From: Coleofasciculus sp. FACHB-T130
Lineage (GTDB): Bacteria; Cyanobacteriota; Cyanobacteriia; Cyanobacteriales; FACHB-T130
DNA length: 64,000 nucleotides
NCBI RefSeq assembly: GCF_014695375.1
Contig: NZ_JACJOG010000013.1
Coordinates: 1 to 64,000, forward strand
Direction: 5' to 3'
Shown here: positions 35,844 through 44,353 of the stretch, one piece after another
Layout: each line of letters starts with the position of its first letter
How positions within the stretch are numbered: position 1 is the stretch's first letter
Translations under genes and position numbers: made by a program
Notes under the pieces: model-generated
Told to the model about the DNA's origin: nothing
Database searches by the model: none
Seen by the model: only the letters and a program-made list of their open reading frames with translations

Positions 35844-37568
35844 ATGAGCCGAAGCTTCACAGTTCCTAAATCATCGCGGCGCTGGTTGTCGCTGGAGATG
35901 TTGCTCCTAGGCGCGATCGCGATCGCTGTTTTGTTAAGAATTATCTATCTAGGCAGCCGAGAATTTTGGTACGACGAAGTTCTATCCCTGATCCTCGCCA
36001 GCGGTCACGGCGTTGACTATCAAGCTCCGGGAGCGCAACCCGTCAACCTGCGGGACTACAGCGCTTTATTGATCCCACGAGCCGGTGATGTCGTAGGAAC
36101 GATCAAAGATGTCTATAAAGGTATCTTGGGCGATGTCCATCCGCCCCTTTCTTATTTCAGCCTGTACTTCTGGCTACAGCTATTTGGCAATAGCGAAGCT
36201 GCCTTACGAGGTCTAGGCGCATTGCTGAGTGTAGGTGCAATTGGCGGTGCTTACGGATTAGGACGTTTTGTGATGGGACATCGCGGCGGACTGATTTTTG
36301 CTGCCTTACTCGGTACAAATCCTTTCTATTTATTCCACTCTTTAAATGCCCGGATGTATGGCCCGCTGATTTTATGGACGATTCTCAGCACCTGGGCAAT
36401 GCTGCATCTGGTTGACACAAAAGGAGCAACAGAGAGTGTCCGAGCCTCCGAGTGGGAAATTGAACCAGACGCCACGCCATCATCCCATCATCCCAGCAAC
36501 CGCTCATCGATTCTCTGGAGTGCGATTCTGATTGTTTCAGTCGCTGCTGGACTGCTGACGCAGTATCTTTTTGTCTACTGGGTGATGACCCTAGGCATCT
36601 TTGTCCTCATCTTTGACCGGCGGCGGTGGTGGCAGCACGGATTGCGTTTGGGGGCGGGTGTATTGCTGTGGATGCCTTGGTTTGTTTGGGGAACTCGGAA
36701 GCAGGGGCGTCTGGGTGAAGTGGGCAATCAGTTTTCCAAGGGAAATCATTTCGCAGATGTTACCCAAACCTTGAGCAGTCACTTGTTACTGGGAGACTGG
36801 GTGGGAGATGTCGTCAAAACTCCCGCAGAAGCGACCCTCGCGATTGTGGCAGGGTGCCTGATAATTTTGTTACTAGCCGGGTGTACCTTTAGCCTCTGGC
36901 GGCAAGGAAAGCGTCGTACCTTATTCATGGCTTTGTCACTGGGAATTTTGCCCCTGTGCATTGCATTTGCAGTGGATATTCTCGCTGGCAAATACACGAT
37001 TGGCTTTGGCGGTGGAAGGGCACTGATTTTTGTTTTGCCTGGATGCTTGCTATTAATTGCTTTATGGCTGGAACGGGCGGCGGGACGCTGGCGCGGAGTA
37101 GCGGTAGCAGGTTTGCTGCTGTTGTATCTGGGCATCAGCATCGGGGACTTCAGCACGAGAAACCGCTCGATGTTCCATCAGATAGCAGATTTGATTCAAC
37201 AGGAACCTACAACGCCAACTTTAATCGTGATGAACTCCCGCGCTTGGGGTCACATTCTGCGTTTGGCTTATTATCTTCCTCCCACTGCCCCGGTTCAGCT
37301 ATTAGCCCAGCATCCTGCCGACCTTGCACCTGCTTTAGAAAAAGTTCTGACAAGCGGACAAGCAACGCAATATCCTCGGATTCTCTGGTTAGAGAGCGCT
37401 CGTCCTGTGAATAAGGCTCCCAAAACGGAGGCAGAAAAACAGCAAATTCAGCAGGAAATCCAGCGAGTTTTGCAATCTCGTTACCAGTTGGCGCAAACGC
37501 AGCAGCTATCGGGAACCACGATTCTGGATGAGTTTGCGGTTAATCTTTACAAGAATCGGAATCTCTAA
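35844..37568 (+). CDS. GT39-family membrane glycosyltransferase
   Basis: A 574-residue multi-pass protein of the PMT/ArnT-like (GT39) group. The first loop after helix 1 has REFWYDEVLSLILASG, with the catalytic acidic pair. HPPLSYFSLYFWLQLFGNSE is the usual second-loop motif. About ten further helices and a soluble C-terminal domain (from about residue 445) follow. Such enzymes transfer sugars from polyprenyl-phosphate donors on the outer face. Its stop overlaps by four bases the stop of the convergent gene at 37565. Confidence 0.88.
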   Translation: MSRSFTVPKSSRRWLSLEMLLLGAIAIAVLLRIIYLGSREFWYDEVLSLILASGHGVDYQAPGAQPVNLRDYSALLIPRAGDVVGTIKDVYKGILGDVHPPLSYFSLYFWLQLFGNSEAALRGLGALLSVGAIGGAYGLGRFVMGHRGGLIFAALLGTNPFYLFHSLNARMYGPLILWTILSTWAMLHLVDTKGATESVRASEWEIEPDATPSSHHPSNRSSILWSAILIVSVAAGLLTQYLFVYWVMTLGIFVLIFDRRRWWQHGLRLGAGVLLWMPWFVWGTRKQGRLGEVGNQFSKGNHFADVTQTLSSHLLLGDWVGDVVKTPAEATLAIVAGCLIILLLAGCTFSLWRQGKRRTLFMALSLGILPLCIAFAVDILAGKYTIGFGGGRALIFVLPGCLLLIALWLERAAGRWRGVAVAGLLLLYLGISIGDFSTRNRSMFHQIADLIQQEPTTPTLIVMNSRAWGHILRLAYYLPPTAPVQLLAQHPADLAPALEKVLTSGQATQYPRILWLESARPVNKAPKTEAEKQQIQQEIQRVLQSRYQLAQTQQLSGTTILDEFAVNLYKNRNL

Positions 37569-38209
37569 TTTTTGGGCCATTGCCAGTTAAAACGATTCCA
37601 TTCGTAAATGCCTTGAATCTCATACTCGCTGCCATTCTCAAACCGGATAATGCAGTTAGTATGAGAGACCCCGCTCTCTGTGGTCTCGTAAACCCCAACC
37701 ACCGTGCAGGGAAACCATTCGCGGCTACAGGGGCCGTTTTCTTGCACCCACTCCCACAGACCATTAGAAACCTCAATGCGATCGCCTACTTTCAGCTTTA
37801 ACCCTTGCTTGCCCTCCCGCTCATAATACTCAGCCAGATGAACCGGCTGAATGCGATAGAGCCACCCAAAGCCATAGCGATCGCGTAAAAATTGCATCGC
37901 TCCCGAATCTTGATTATTTAACCAGTCATTGAGTAAGGTAATCTTCCAAGAGCGATTTTGTCTTTCTTGTTCCTTGACAAATTGCAGTAAAGCTTTGACT
38001 TGTTCTGCTGTAAGTTCCTCCAATGGATTCGCACCATCGGCATTTTCATCACCACTCGCCGGGTTCTCCCCTTGGGCACCCAGCAGTTCCTTGACAAGAA
38101 CTTGCAGCAGAATTTGCTTCTGCATATCGCTGAGAGGATATACAGCCTCCTCACATAGACTAAATGCTGCTTGCAGTGCCGCTTCAATCTCAGATCGGGT
38201 CACAATCAA
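37565..38209 (-). CDS. Conserved-looking cytoplasmic protein, unknown function
   Basis: A 214-residue soluble protein. The N-terminal half is helical and acidic (NPLEELTAEQVKALLQFVKE), and the C-terminal half is beta-rich with KVGDRIEVSNGLWEWVQENG and CSREWFPCTVVGVYE. The middle contains FLRDRYGFGWLYRIQPVHLA. No named domain is recognised. It is convergent with the GT39 gene, with overlapping stop codons. Confidence 0.75.
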   Translation of the reverse strand: MIVTRSEIEAALQAAFSLCEEAVYPLSDMQKQILLQVLVKELLGAQGENPASGDENADGANPLEELTAEQVKALLQFVKEQERQNRSWKITLLNDWLNNQDSGAMQFLRDRYGFGWLYRIQPVHLAEYYEREGKQGLKLKVGDRIEVSNGLWEWVQENGPCSREWFPCTVVGVYETTESGVSHTNCIIRFENGSEYEIQGIYEWNRFNWQWPKN

Positions 38210-38397
38210 TTCCTTACTTTGGAATGGATCGCCACACAGCAGAGCTATCTCGGTGATTCTGAGTGGGAATGCCCAGACTTAGAGCGCTCATTAAGGGCGA
38301 TCCCCTATTATCGCAGAATTGTCAAGATATCCCGAAGCTCCTGTTTGACTAGATTCGCGCTAAGCTGAGGGGTGAAGTTCCCAAAAAACCTGAAGTC

Positions 38398-38844
38398 ATG
38401 GTACGGTTTATGCGATTTCGAGCTGTGTCTATTTTTTTCATCTCTTGCCTTATCGGAGTTGTGAACTTGCTGTTTACTCCTCCGGCTTTGGCATTGACAC
38501 AGATTAAACTGTCTGAACTTTCCTACCATGACTGCCCATCTGAGTTAGCAGATGGGGCGGTTATGAGTACCGGCGCTTCCAGAGCTGCGAGTTGCTACAT
38601 TGTTACCGGCAAAGCTCAAAATGACTCTGATAAATATGTCTACAACGCCGATATTTTTGGTCGCATTTACGACGCGAATGGCGACTCGGTAATGCAAAAC
38701 CGAACGCGCCTCGGTTCGATCGAAGAAGTACCGCCTGGAGTCAGCGATTTTGAACTCAGGATCTCGGTTGCTGCAAACCAGCCGACACCCTTACAGCTCA
38801 AGCAATTCAAAGCCGCTGGATTTAACGGTACAGTCCGCCGTTAA
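38398..38844 (+). CDS. Small secreted protein, unknown function
   Basis: A 148-residue protein with a signal peptide (VSIFFISCLIGVVNLLFTPP then ALALT). The mature domain looks like an immunoglobulin-like beta sandwich: CYIVTGKAQNDSDKYVYNAD, FGRIYDANGDSVMQNRTRLG and VPPGVSDFELRISV follow the pattern of FxLYD-type domains. The assignment is tentative. Two Cys residues may form a disulfide. Confidence 0.75.
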   Translation: MVRFMRFRAVSIFFISCLIGVVNLLFTPPALALTQIKLSELSYHDCPSELADGAVMSTGASRAASCYIVTGKAQNDSDKYVYNADIFGRIYDANGDSVMQNRTRLGSIEEVPPGVSDFELRISVAANQPTPLQLKQFKAAGFNGTVRR

Positions 38845-38924
38845 CAAGCCCGCCGTTAACATCTGATTGCAAGGATTTTAGATTATAGATTCACTCCAAA
38901 ATCCAAATCTAAAATCCTTTGACC

Positions 38925-39206
38925 CTAAAAACCCGGAGTGAATTGAATGCTGGAGAACAATCCAGCCAGAATTTGCAGCACAAAAATCGCTAAAATCGGG
39001 GAGATATCCAGACCACCCAACGGCGGAATAATCGAGCGAAAAAGGTTGAGGTAAGGGTCTGTAATTGGACTCAAGGTAGAAGCTATCTGGTTCATCCAAT
39101 TGACTGTCGGAAACCAAGTTAAAAGAATCCGTACAATCAATATGAACATATACATGTTCAGAAAGGTGGAGATCGTATTGATCAGTAATTCAGCTGAAGA
39201 ATTCAT
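38925..39206 (-). CDS. YggT/Ycf19-family membrane protein
   Basis: A 93-residue protein with two membrane helices (STFLNMYMFILIVRILLTWF and ISPILAIFVLQILAGLFSSI) and the family motif ITDPYLNLFRSIIPPLGGLD between them. YggT/Ycf19 proteins are present in most cyanobacteria and plastids and have been linked to division and nucleoid or membrane organisation. It lies 78 nt downstream of the small coiled-coil membrane protein on the same strand. Confidence 0.94.
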   Translation of the reverse strand: MNSSAELLINTISTFLNMYMFILIVRILLTWFPTVNWMNQIASTLSPITDPYLNLFRSIIPPLGGLDISPILAIFVLQILAGLFSSIQFTPGF

Positions 39207-39284
39207 CGGTGTTGAAGGTTCCTTGTTAAAATTGGTGAACGCTTGAAACTTGAAGACAGTTTAACGGATTTACCGGATTGAAAC

Positions 39285-39680
39285 TTAGGAATCTTGATTA
39301 AGCGATGTTCCTAGGGAACGACCCCTTTCAGAAATTCGTGCTGTATCTGAGGAAGAAAATCGCTCCCGCTCTAGTTCTGTACTTTTGCCATTTACAGTGC
39401 CTAGCTGTGTCCGGACTTCATCAATTGCTGCATTTAACTGAGCAATTTTATCCTCTAAGCCTCGCCGTGCAAATTCAATACTTTCTGAATCCTTTAGCTG
39501 ACGCTTTTTCCCCTTGCTCAACTTCGCTTCTGACGAGCCAGGATTGAGCAGAGAGGCGTCAGTTGTGTCAGTTTCGGACGCGCGTCCAGAAGCAACCAGC
39601 GCTCCGACAATTCCACCGACTAGACCGCCAACTATCGTTCCAGCCAGAAATCCACTGCCAAAACTATCGCGCTGACTCAT
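39285..39680 (-). CDS. YtxH-like small membrane protein with coiled coil
   Basis: A 131-residue protein with one Gly-rich helix (GSGFLAGTIVGGLVGGIVGA, residues 8-27), then a hydrophilic Lys/Ser region and a coiled coil (LEDKIAQLNAAIDEVRTQLG). The build is like YtxH or gas-vesicle-type stress proteins, but the tail is not a clear match. It may be co-transcribed with the YggT-family gene. Confidence 0.75.
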   Translation of the reverse strand: MSQRDSFGSGFLAGTIVGGLVGGIVGALVASGRASETDTTDASLLNPGSSEAKLSKGKKRQLKDSESIEFARRGLEDKIAQLNAAIDEVRTQLGTVNGKSTELERERFSSSDTARISERGRSLGTSLNQDS

Positions 39681-39872
39681 CTTAAAATTACCGTTGTTTT
39701 TTTTCTTGTTGCAACTGTTTTCAGGTTAACTTTTTGCTGACCTCGATGCCTACCAGTCTAAGGAGTCATCTGTTCAGTTGTCAGTCGTCCTAAGTAAGAA
39801 ATCTGAACACAGATTTCATCTTTGATTGCTCATCTTTTGGATCGTGCGTTGGATACCGCTTTGGATACCGCG

Positions 39873-40523
39873 TCAGGTGCCAAACGTGCGATCGCCTGCA
39901 TCTCCCAGCCCCGGTACAATATACCCGTGGCTGTTCAAACCCTCATCAATCATTGCCGTATAGACAACCAAGCCCGGATACGCGACAGAAAGCTGTTGCA
40001 GGGCGGGTGGCGCTGCTACAACCGAAATAATCCGCATTAAAGCTGGGTCAACGCCTCGCTGTGTCAGTTCTGCGATCGCCCTCATCATGGTTCCACCCGT
40101 CGCCAGCATCGGATCGCAAATTAAAACCCGCGTTTGAGGGTCAAGCCGTTCCGGCAATTTATTCAGATAACAGCTAACTTCCAGGGTTTTCTCATCCCGC
40201 ACCAAACCGATATGGTAAATCGATGCCAAAGGCAGCAACGTCTGCGCCCCGTCTAATAACCCCAATCCTGCCCGTAAAATCGGCACCACAACCAGTGGCA
40301 CCTCTGGATTGATAAATGTAGCAGGACATTCAGCCAGGGGCGTCTGTACGGTTGTTTCTATCGTCGGCAACCATTCTCTAGTTGCCTCATAAGTCAGCCA
40401 GCGCCCCAGTTCCGTCATCGCGCTTTTAAACAGCACCGATGGCGTCGCAGCATCACGAGCAACAGCCAGCCAATGTTTAATCAGTGGATGGGGAGGAACA
40501 TAGACACGCAGTTGGAGAGTCAT
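39873..40523 (-). CDS. upp: Uracil phosphoribosyltransferase
   Basis: A 216-residue enzyme that makes UMP from uracil and PRPP (pyrimidine salvage). I take ATG 40523 (MTLQLRVYVPPHPLIKHW) as the start, where family members begin; the frame extends to 40556. The substrate-binding PRPP loop is VLICDPMLATGGTMMRAIAE near residue 128. Other family segments are VPILRAGLGLLDG and MIDEGLNSHGYIVPGLGDAG. The last is the uracil-binding end and the protein is complete. Confidence 0.95.
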   Translation of the reverse strand: MTLQLRVYVPPHPLIKHWLAVARDAATPSVLFKSAMTELGRWLTYEATREWLPTIETTVQTPLAECPATFINPEVPLVVVPILRAGLGLLDGAQTLLPLASIYHIGLVRDEKTLEVSCYLNKLPERLDPQTRVLICDPMLATGGTMMRAIAELTQRGVDPALMRIISVVAAPPALQQLSVAYPGLVVYTAMIDEGLNSHGYIVPGLGDAGDRTFGT

Positions 40524-40722
40524 AATTGCGATTTTGGCAGTCAGATGCCAGCTCAAAGACCTGACCTATCATAGAACCTCCTGGGATGTCTGAAAACCCA
40601 GATTGATTCTGGGTTCGGTTTCTTTGTCACCAAACCCCACGCCAAAAGCATTTGTGGGGTAACGAAAAGCCCACAATTCCAACTAACTTGGTTTTTTCTA
40701 TTGAAAATAACTTGCAATAGTA

Positions 40723-40751
40723 TTGACATATATTTTCAACAAGGCTATATT
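40723..40751 (+). promoter_or_regulatory. Consensus sigma-70-type promoter
   Basis: TTGACA at 40723-40728, a 17-nt spacer, and TATATT at 40746-40751. This is a near-perfect housekeeping promoter, with start of transcription expected at about 40758-40760. It points towards a terminator about 70 nt away rather than directly to crtH. Confidence 0.7.
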
Positions 40752-40758
40752 TATTTTC

Positions 40759-40829
40759 AGTGTTCTCCTCTCATTAAGGATCGGCAGGTGGGGCTGGTTA
40801 GCAGTAGCAAGCTAGTCCCCATTTTTTTT
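40759..40829 (+). ncRNA. Candidate small RNA or attenuated crtH leader
   Basis: About 70 nt from the predicted start to the end of a T-run. The 5' half is unpaired and pyrimidine-rich (TTCTCCTCTC). The 3' half is a terminator hairpin: TGGGGCTGGT (40789-40798) pairs with GCTAGTCCCCA (40811-40821) with one bulge, followed by eight T (40822-40829). The general plan, unpaired CU-rich segment then terminator stem, recalls small cyanobacterial RNAs such as Yfr1, but I see no exact match to a known family. If readthrough occurs it could be an attenuator for crtH. Confidence 0.5.
40789..40829 (+). terminator. Strong Rho-independent terminator
   Basis: A GC-rich 10-bp stem with one bulged base and a ~12-nt loop, then eight consecutive T. 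No plus-strand gene ends before it, so it most likely ends a short transcript from the promoter at 40723. Confidence 0.75.
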
Positions 40830-40960
40830 AAGAGGCAAGACACAAGCCCAATAAAAGCAGCCTTTAGCTCATGCAGTCGCTCATATGAGTCTGGTGAGAT
40901 AAATTAGACACCAAAGGGCTTGAGTTATTGGTTGAGTTGTTGGCAGCGGGGCATTTTTGT

Positions 40961-40984
40961 GTTAATCCCTAATAGGGATTGAAA
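40961..40984 (+). other. Solitary CRISPR-repeat-like sequence
   Basis: GTTAATCCCTAATAGGGATT followed by GAAA resembles the 3' half of common cyanobacterial CRISPR repeats (AATCCCTAxxAGGGATTGAAAC type). Only one copy is present, with no spacer array or cas gene, so it is at most a relic. The hairpin (AATCCCTAATAGGGATT) is also a simple palindrome. Confidence 0.25.
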
Positions 40985-41013
40985 TGAGTAAAATTTTCCC
41001 TTACTGCTGCCTC

Positions 41014-42537
41014 ATGCCTTCAACTACCGTTAAATCTCCAACTGCACAAACGTTTGATGCCATCGTGATTGGCTCTGGAATTGGAGGGCTGGTGACAGCC
41101 ACCCAACTGGCAGCGAAAGGCGCTGAAGTTCTCGTACTGGAAAGCTACTTAATTCCAGGTGGCAGTGCCGGATACTTTGAGCGGCAGGGATATCGGTTTG
41201 ACGTAGGGGCGTCGATGATTTTTGGGTTTGGGACTCAGGGCACCACCAATCTGCTCACCCGCGCTCTAGATGCTGTGAATGTCAGTCTGGAAACCATCCC
41301 CGATTCCGTCCAGATTCACTACCATCTTCCCGCCGGTTTGGATCTAAAAGTTCATCGCAATTATGAGAAGTTTTTGCAAGAACTCACTGCCTACTTCCCC
41401 CACGAACGGGAAGGGATTCGACGCTTCTACGACGAATGCTGGAAAGTTTTCAACTGCCTGAATGCGATGGAATTGCTGTCGTTGGAAGAACCCCGGTATC
41501 TGACACGGGCATTTTTTCAGCATCCCTTAGCCTGTCTCGGCTTGGTAAAGTATTTGCCTCAAAATGCTGGTGATATTGCAAGGCGATACATCAAAGACCC
41601 GCAGCTACTGAAGTTTATCGACATGGAGTGCTACTGCTGGTCAGTTGTCCCCGCTGACCGGACACCGATGATTAATGCAGGGATGGTGTTCTCAGACCGG
41701 CACTACGGCGGCATTAACTATCCTAAAGGGGGTGTAGGGCAAATCGCCCAAAAACTGGTGGAGGGACTGGAAAAAGCTGGGGGACAGATTCAGTACAAAG
41801 CCAAGGTGACGAAAATTATTACCCAAGAAGGTCGAGCGGTAGGCGTCGAGTTGGCAAATGGAAAAGTCTATGGAGCCAAGCGGATTATTTCCAATGCAAC
41901 GCGCTGGGATACTTTCGAGAAGTTACTGCCAGCGGAAGAAATGCCAGCGGCTGAGAAGAAGTGGCAAAATCGTTATCAGAAATCGCCGGGTTTCTTAAGT
42001 TTGCACTTAGGCGTTAAGGCAGATGTGCTGCCGCTTGGTACTGATTGTCACCACATTTTGCTAGAAGATTGGCAGAAGATGGAAGCGGCGCAAGGCACGA
42101 TCTTTTTGTCGATTCCTACGTTACTCGATCCGGATTTAGCACCAGAAGGTCATCATATTCTGCACGCCTTTACCCCTGATTGGATTGAAAATTGGCAGGG
42201 ACTTTCTTCTAGCGAATATGAACAGAAAAAGGAAGAGGCAGCAGGACGAATCATTGAGCGGCTAGAGAAGATTTTCCCCGGTTTAGATGCAGGGTTAGAT
42301 TATCTGGAAGTCGGGACGCCCCGCACGCATCGGCGCTTTTTAGGTCGTGCAGATGGGACGTATGGCCCAATTCCTAGAAACAAGTTATTAGGACTATTGG
42401 GAATGCCATTCAATCGAACTGCGATTTCGGGACTTTATTGTGTGGGAGACAGTACGTTTCCAGGGCAGGGTTTAAATGCGGTGGCATTTTCTGGTTTTGC
42501 TTGTGCCCATCGCGTGGCGGTAGATTTGGGGTTGTAA
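41014..42537 (+). CDS. crtH: Prolycopene (carotenoid) isomerase CrtH
   Basis: A 507-residue FAD enzyme that converts poly-cis prolycopene to all-trans lycopene after the zeta-carotene desaturases, at the membranes where carotenoids are made. The FAD-binding Rossmann motif is [19 protein letters not shown] near residue 20. Family segments are [39 protein letters not shown] and [20 protein letters not shown] near the end. I prefer ATG 41014 (MPSTTVKSP). The upstream in-frame ATG at 40984 sits on the CRISPR-like palindrome and would add ten unlikely residues. Confidence 0.93.
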   Translation: MPSTTVKSPTAQTFDAIVIGSGIGGLVTATQLAAKGAEVLVLESYLIPGGSAGYFERQGYRFDVGASMIFGFGTQGTTNLLTRALDAVNVSLETIPDSVQIHYHLPAGLDLKVHRNYEKFLQELTAYFPHEREGIRRFYDECWKVFNCLNAMELLSLEEPRYLTRAFFQHPLACLGLVKYLPQNAGDIARRYIKDPQLLKFIDMECYCWSVVPADRTPMINAGMVFSDRHYGGINYPKGGVGQIAQKLVEGLEKAGGQIQYKAKVTKIITQEGRAVGVELANGKVYGAKRIISNATRWDTFEKLLPAEEMPAAEKKWQNRYQKSPGFLSLHLGVKADVLPLGTDCHHILLEDWQKMEAAQGTIFLSIPTLLDPDLAPEGHHILHAFTPDWIENWQGLSSSEYEQKKEEAAGRIIERLEKIFPGLDAGLDYLEVGTPRTHRRFLGRADGTYGPIPRNKLLGLLGMPFNRTAISGLYCVGDSTFPGQGLNAVAFSGFACAHRVAVDLGL

Positions 42538-42700
42538 GGGTTTTATCGAACCCCAGACGACTCCCTAGGGAGCAGAGGAAAGAAAACAGCGGATTTCTGG
42601 CTGCTGATTGCACAAGTTACATTATTTGAAATGCCCGAATCATCACTTCGTTCAATTGTTGCATTTGCAGAATACCCAACTCTCCTAAGCGTCTGATGAT

Positions 42701-42707
42701 TAATCTA
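42701..42707. repeat. Target site duplication, left copy
   Basis: TAATCTA directly precedes the left IS end. The identical copy is at 43675-43681. Confidence 0.9.
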
Positions 42708-43674
42708 ACCTGAGTTCGGGTTAAGCCGGAGGGAGGAAAAACGCATTGATATTGAGAGAGGGCTTCTTAGGCTGATGGCAATAGGCAATTAATCCACAGA
42801 CCAAATTCACCAAGAAATTGACCGGACTGCGATGCCTAGAATGCTCAATGTGAGAGATGTTTTTCAATTGGTCGATAATTGTCTCAATTATGGAGCGTTT
42901 GCGGATAAGCAGCTTATCTATCAGTGGCATCAGCTTATTCTTCATATTGCGCTTCGGCTTAGTAATCAGTTGAATCCCCATCTGGGTTAATAGCTGCTCA
43001 AACAACTTTTGCGATATATACCCTCGGTCAGCCACCACCTTACCAGACAACCCTTTGAGTAGAGTCAGCACAGGCTTACGGTCATCTATATTGCCAGCAG
43101 TGACAGCGATATTCAGCAGTTCCCCTTGGTCATTACAAACCAGATGTAGTTTAAAGCCGAAGAACCAATCTACACAAGTCTTACCTCGCCTGCCGATATC
43201 CTTGAACACCTTGTGGCTTTTGATTCGTCGGTTATGACAGACCGCAATCTTGGTCGAGTCCATTACAGACACACCTGTACACTGACCAAAACAACTGTGT
43301 AGATAGGTACTTAAAGGAATCAGGGTGGAAGGCATCCATTCTACAAAGCGTTGATAACTCACCAACTTGGGAAAGGCTGCACTCCACTGTCCATGTACCT
43401 TCTCTTGGTAAAACGCTTTAAAATTCCGGTAATGAGATTGATGAAATGCAATCTCGATGGTCATAATTTCGCTCAGGCACAGTTGACGATGGCGGTGGCG
43501 ATGTTTGAGTGCATCCCTCATCAGTTGTTTATGCCACAAAGGTTCAAAAAGAAGGCAGAAATCATCGACAGAGCAAAAAAGTTCTTCTAGACTAAGCATG
43601 GGACGAGCCTGTAAAGCTGTTGTGTGATGACTTTTAGCTTACTCGCTTGTCCCCTCCTTATCCCGAACTCAGGT
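42708..43674 (-). mobile_element. Complete IS982-family insertion sequence
   Basis: A 967-bp element. Terminal inverted repeats are ACCTGAGTTCGGG(T/A)TAAG, 18 bp with one mismatch. They are flanked by a perfect 7-bp TAATCTA duplication, so the insertion is recent or little changed. It holds a single intact transposase gene on the minus strand and sits in the toxin gene of a mazEF-like pair. Confidence 0.95.
42721..43599 (-). CDS. IS982-family transposase
   Basis: A 292-residue DDE transposase, apparently intact. DDE positions lie in GVSVMDSTKIAVC (Asp near residue 152), VVADRGYISQKLF (Asp near residue 210) and RSIIETIIDQLKN (Glu near residue 255). An N-terminal helical DNA-binding part is present, with the usual RHRQLCLSEIMTIEIAFHQS. 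It nearly fills the element, ending 13 bp from the left end. Confidence 0.95.
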   Translation of the reverse strand: MLSLEELFCSVDDFCLLFEPLWHKQLMRDALKHRHRHRQLCLSEIMTIEIAFHQSHYRNFKAFYQEKVHGQWSAAFPKLVSYQRFVEWMPSTLIPLSTYLHSCFGQCTGVSVMDSTKIAVCHNRRIKSHKVFKDIGRRGKTCVDWFFGFKLHLVCNDQGELLNIAVTAGNIDDRKPVLTLLKGLSGKVVADRGYISQKLFEQLLTQMGIQLITKPKRNMKNKLMPLIDKLLIRKRSIIETIIDQLKNISHIEHSRHRSPVNFLVNLVCGLIAYCHQPKKPSLNINAFFLPPA

Positions 43675-43681
43675 TAATCTA
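43675..43681. repeat. Target site duplication, right copy
   Basis: TAATCTA directly follows the right IS end and is identical to 42701-42707. Confidence 0.9.
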
Positions 43682-43937
43682 CGTTCAAGGGTAGCAATTC
43701 GAGTTACCCTAACTTTAGAAGAAACTAGCAATCCCGTGCAGGAAAATTCTGCGTCTGAAATATTGAGAGCAAATTCTTCAAGACTTAAGCTGGTGGCATT
43801 TTGAGAGGAAATGAAGCAAAGAGTCACTTCATCTATTGCAGAACTTGCCGTCAGCACTAACGCAGGACGTAATTTTGTTGTACTTAAGTCTGTAAAGGGA
43901 AAATTAACTAGGACAATATCTCCTTTTTTAAGTCTCA

Positions 43938-44144
43938 CTAGATTGCTTCTCCATCCTCGAGGGTGTAAATATCAGGTTCATTGTGGAGAAAATCAAAAGC
44001 TCCTCCGCTTTGTACAAGGTGCGCTAATTCAAGGGTTGAAGGGTAGGGTATATTGCTAAATAGTTTTTCTTCAAGTAGAGATCGCTCATCCGGTGGCAGA
44101 GATAAAATAACTTGGACTAGGGATTCAACTAATTGGGTATTCAT
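43938..44144 (-). CDS. Antitoxin of the disrupted MazF-type pair
   Basis: A 68-residue protein: VESLVQVILSLPPDERSLLE, then AHLVQSGGAFDFLHNEPDIY and an acidic end (TLEDGEAI). Small acidic antitoxins of this type precede PemK/MazF genes in cyanobacteria. Its TAG overlaps the GTG of the toxin (TAGTG), so the two were coupled. A good AGGAG lies 7 nt before the ATG. Antitoxin is retained although the toxin is broken. Confidence 0.8.
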   Translation of the reverse strand: MNTQLVESLVQVILSLPPDERSLLEEKLFSNIPYPSTLELAHLVQSGGAFDFLHNEPDIYTLEDGEAI

Positions 44145-44353
44145 GGATTATTCTCCTGGTTTCTGTTGAGTTGCTTGTTTTATGATAGCGATCGCGCCTT
44201 TCTCGAACTACAGGAAAAAGAGGAAACAGAGCGATCGCATTCAGCGCCATTTGCCCTTAACACTTGCCTGCTCTATTAGATAAAATCTTGTTGACTGCCA
44301 CAGCCGCTACCATAAAGCATGGGTTTACTGCGCCTGCTTGACGAATTAACACA

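Larger units (their letters stand above)
42617..43938 (-). pseudogene. MazF/PemK-type toxin gene split by an IS982-family element
   Basis: The 5' part (43675-43938, GTG start) encodes LKKGDIVLVNFPFTDLSTTK and RPALVLTASSAIDE, the MazF/PemK start, up to IATLERRL. There the insertion adds one Thr codon and a stop. Joining the sequence across the 7-bp duplication (42701-42707 equals 43675-43681) continues the frame as IIRRLGELGILQMQQLNEVM and IRAFQIM to a TAA at 42617. The restored toxin is 115 residues, a normal size. MazF-like toxins cleave RNA. The truncated form lacks the C-terminal helix and is probably inactive. Confidence 0.88.

Noticed and set aside
40701-40907. Plus-strand open frame of 68 codons
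   Set aside because: It runs across the promoter, the terminator hairpin and its T-run, and the composition is not protein-like.
40961-40984. CRISPR-like repeat upstream of crtH
   Set aside because: Only one copy, no spacers and no cas genes; the core is a simple palindrome, so it is listed as a low-confidence relic and not as an array.
43811-44059. Plus-strand open frame of 82 codons
   Set aside because: It is antisense to the toxin and antitoxin genes, which have family matches and coupled starts.
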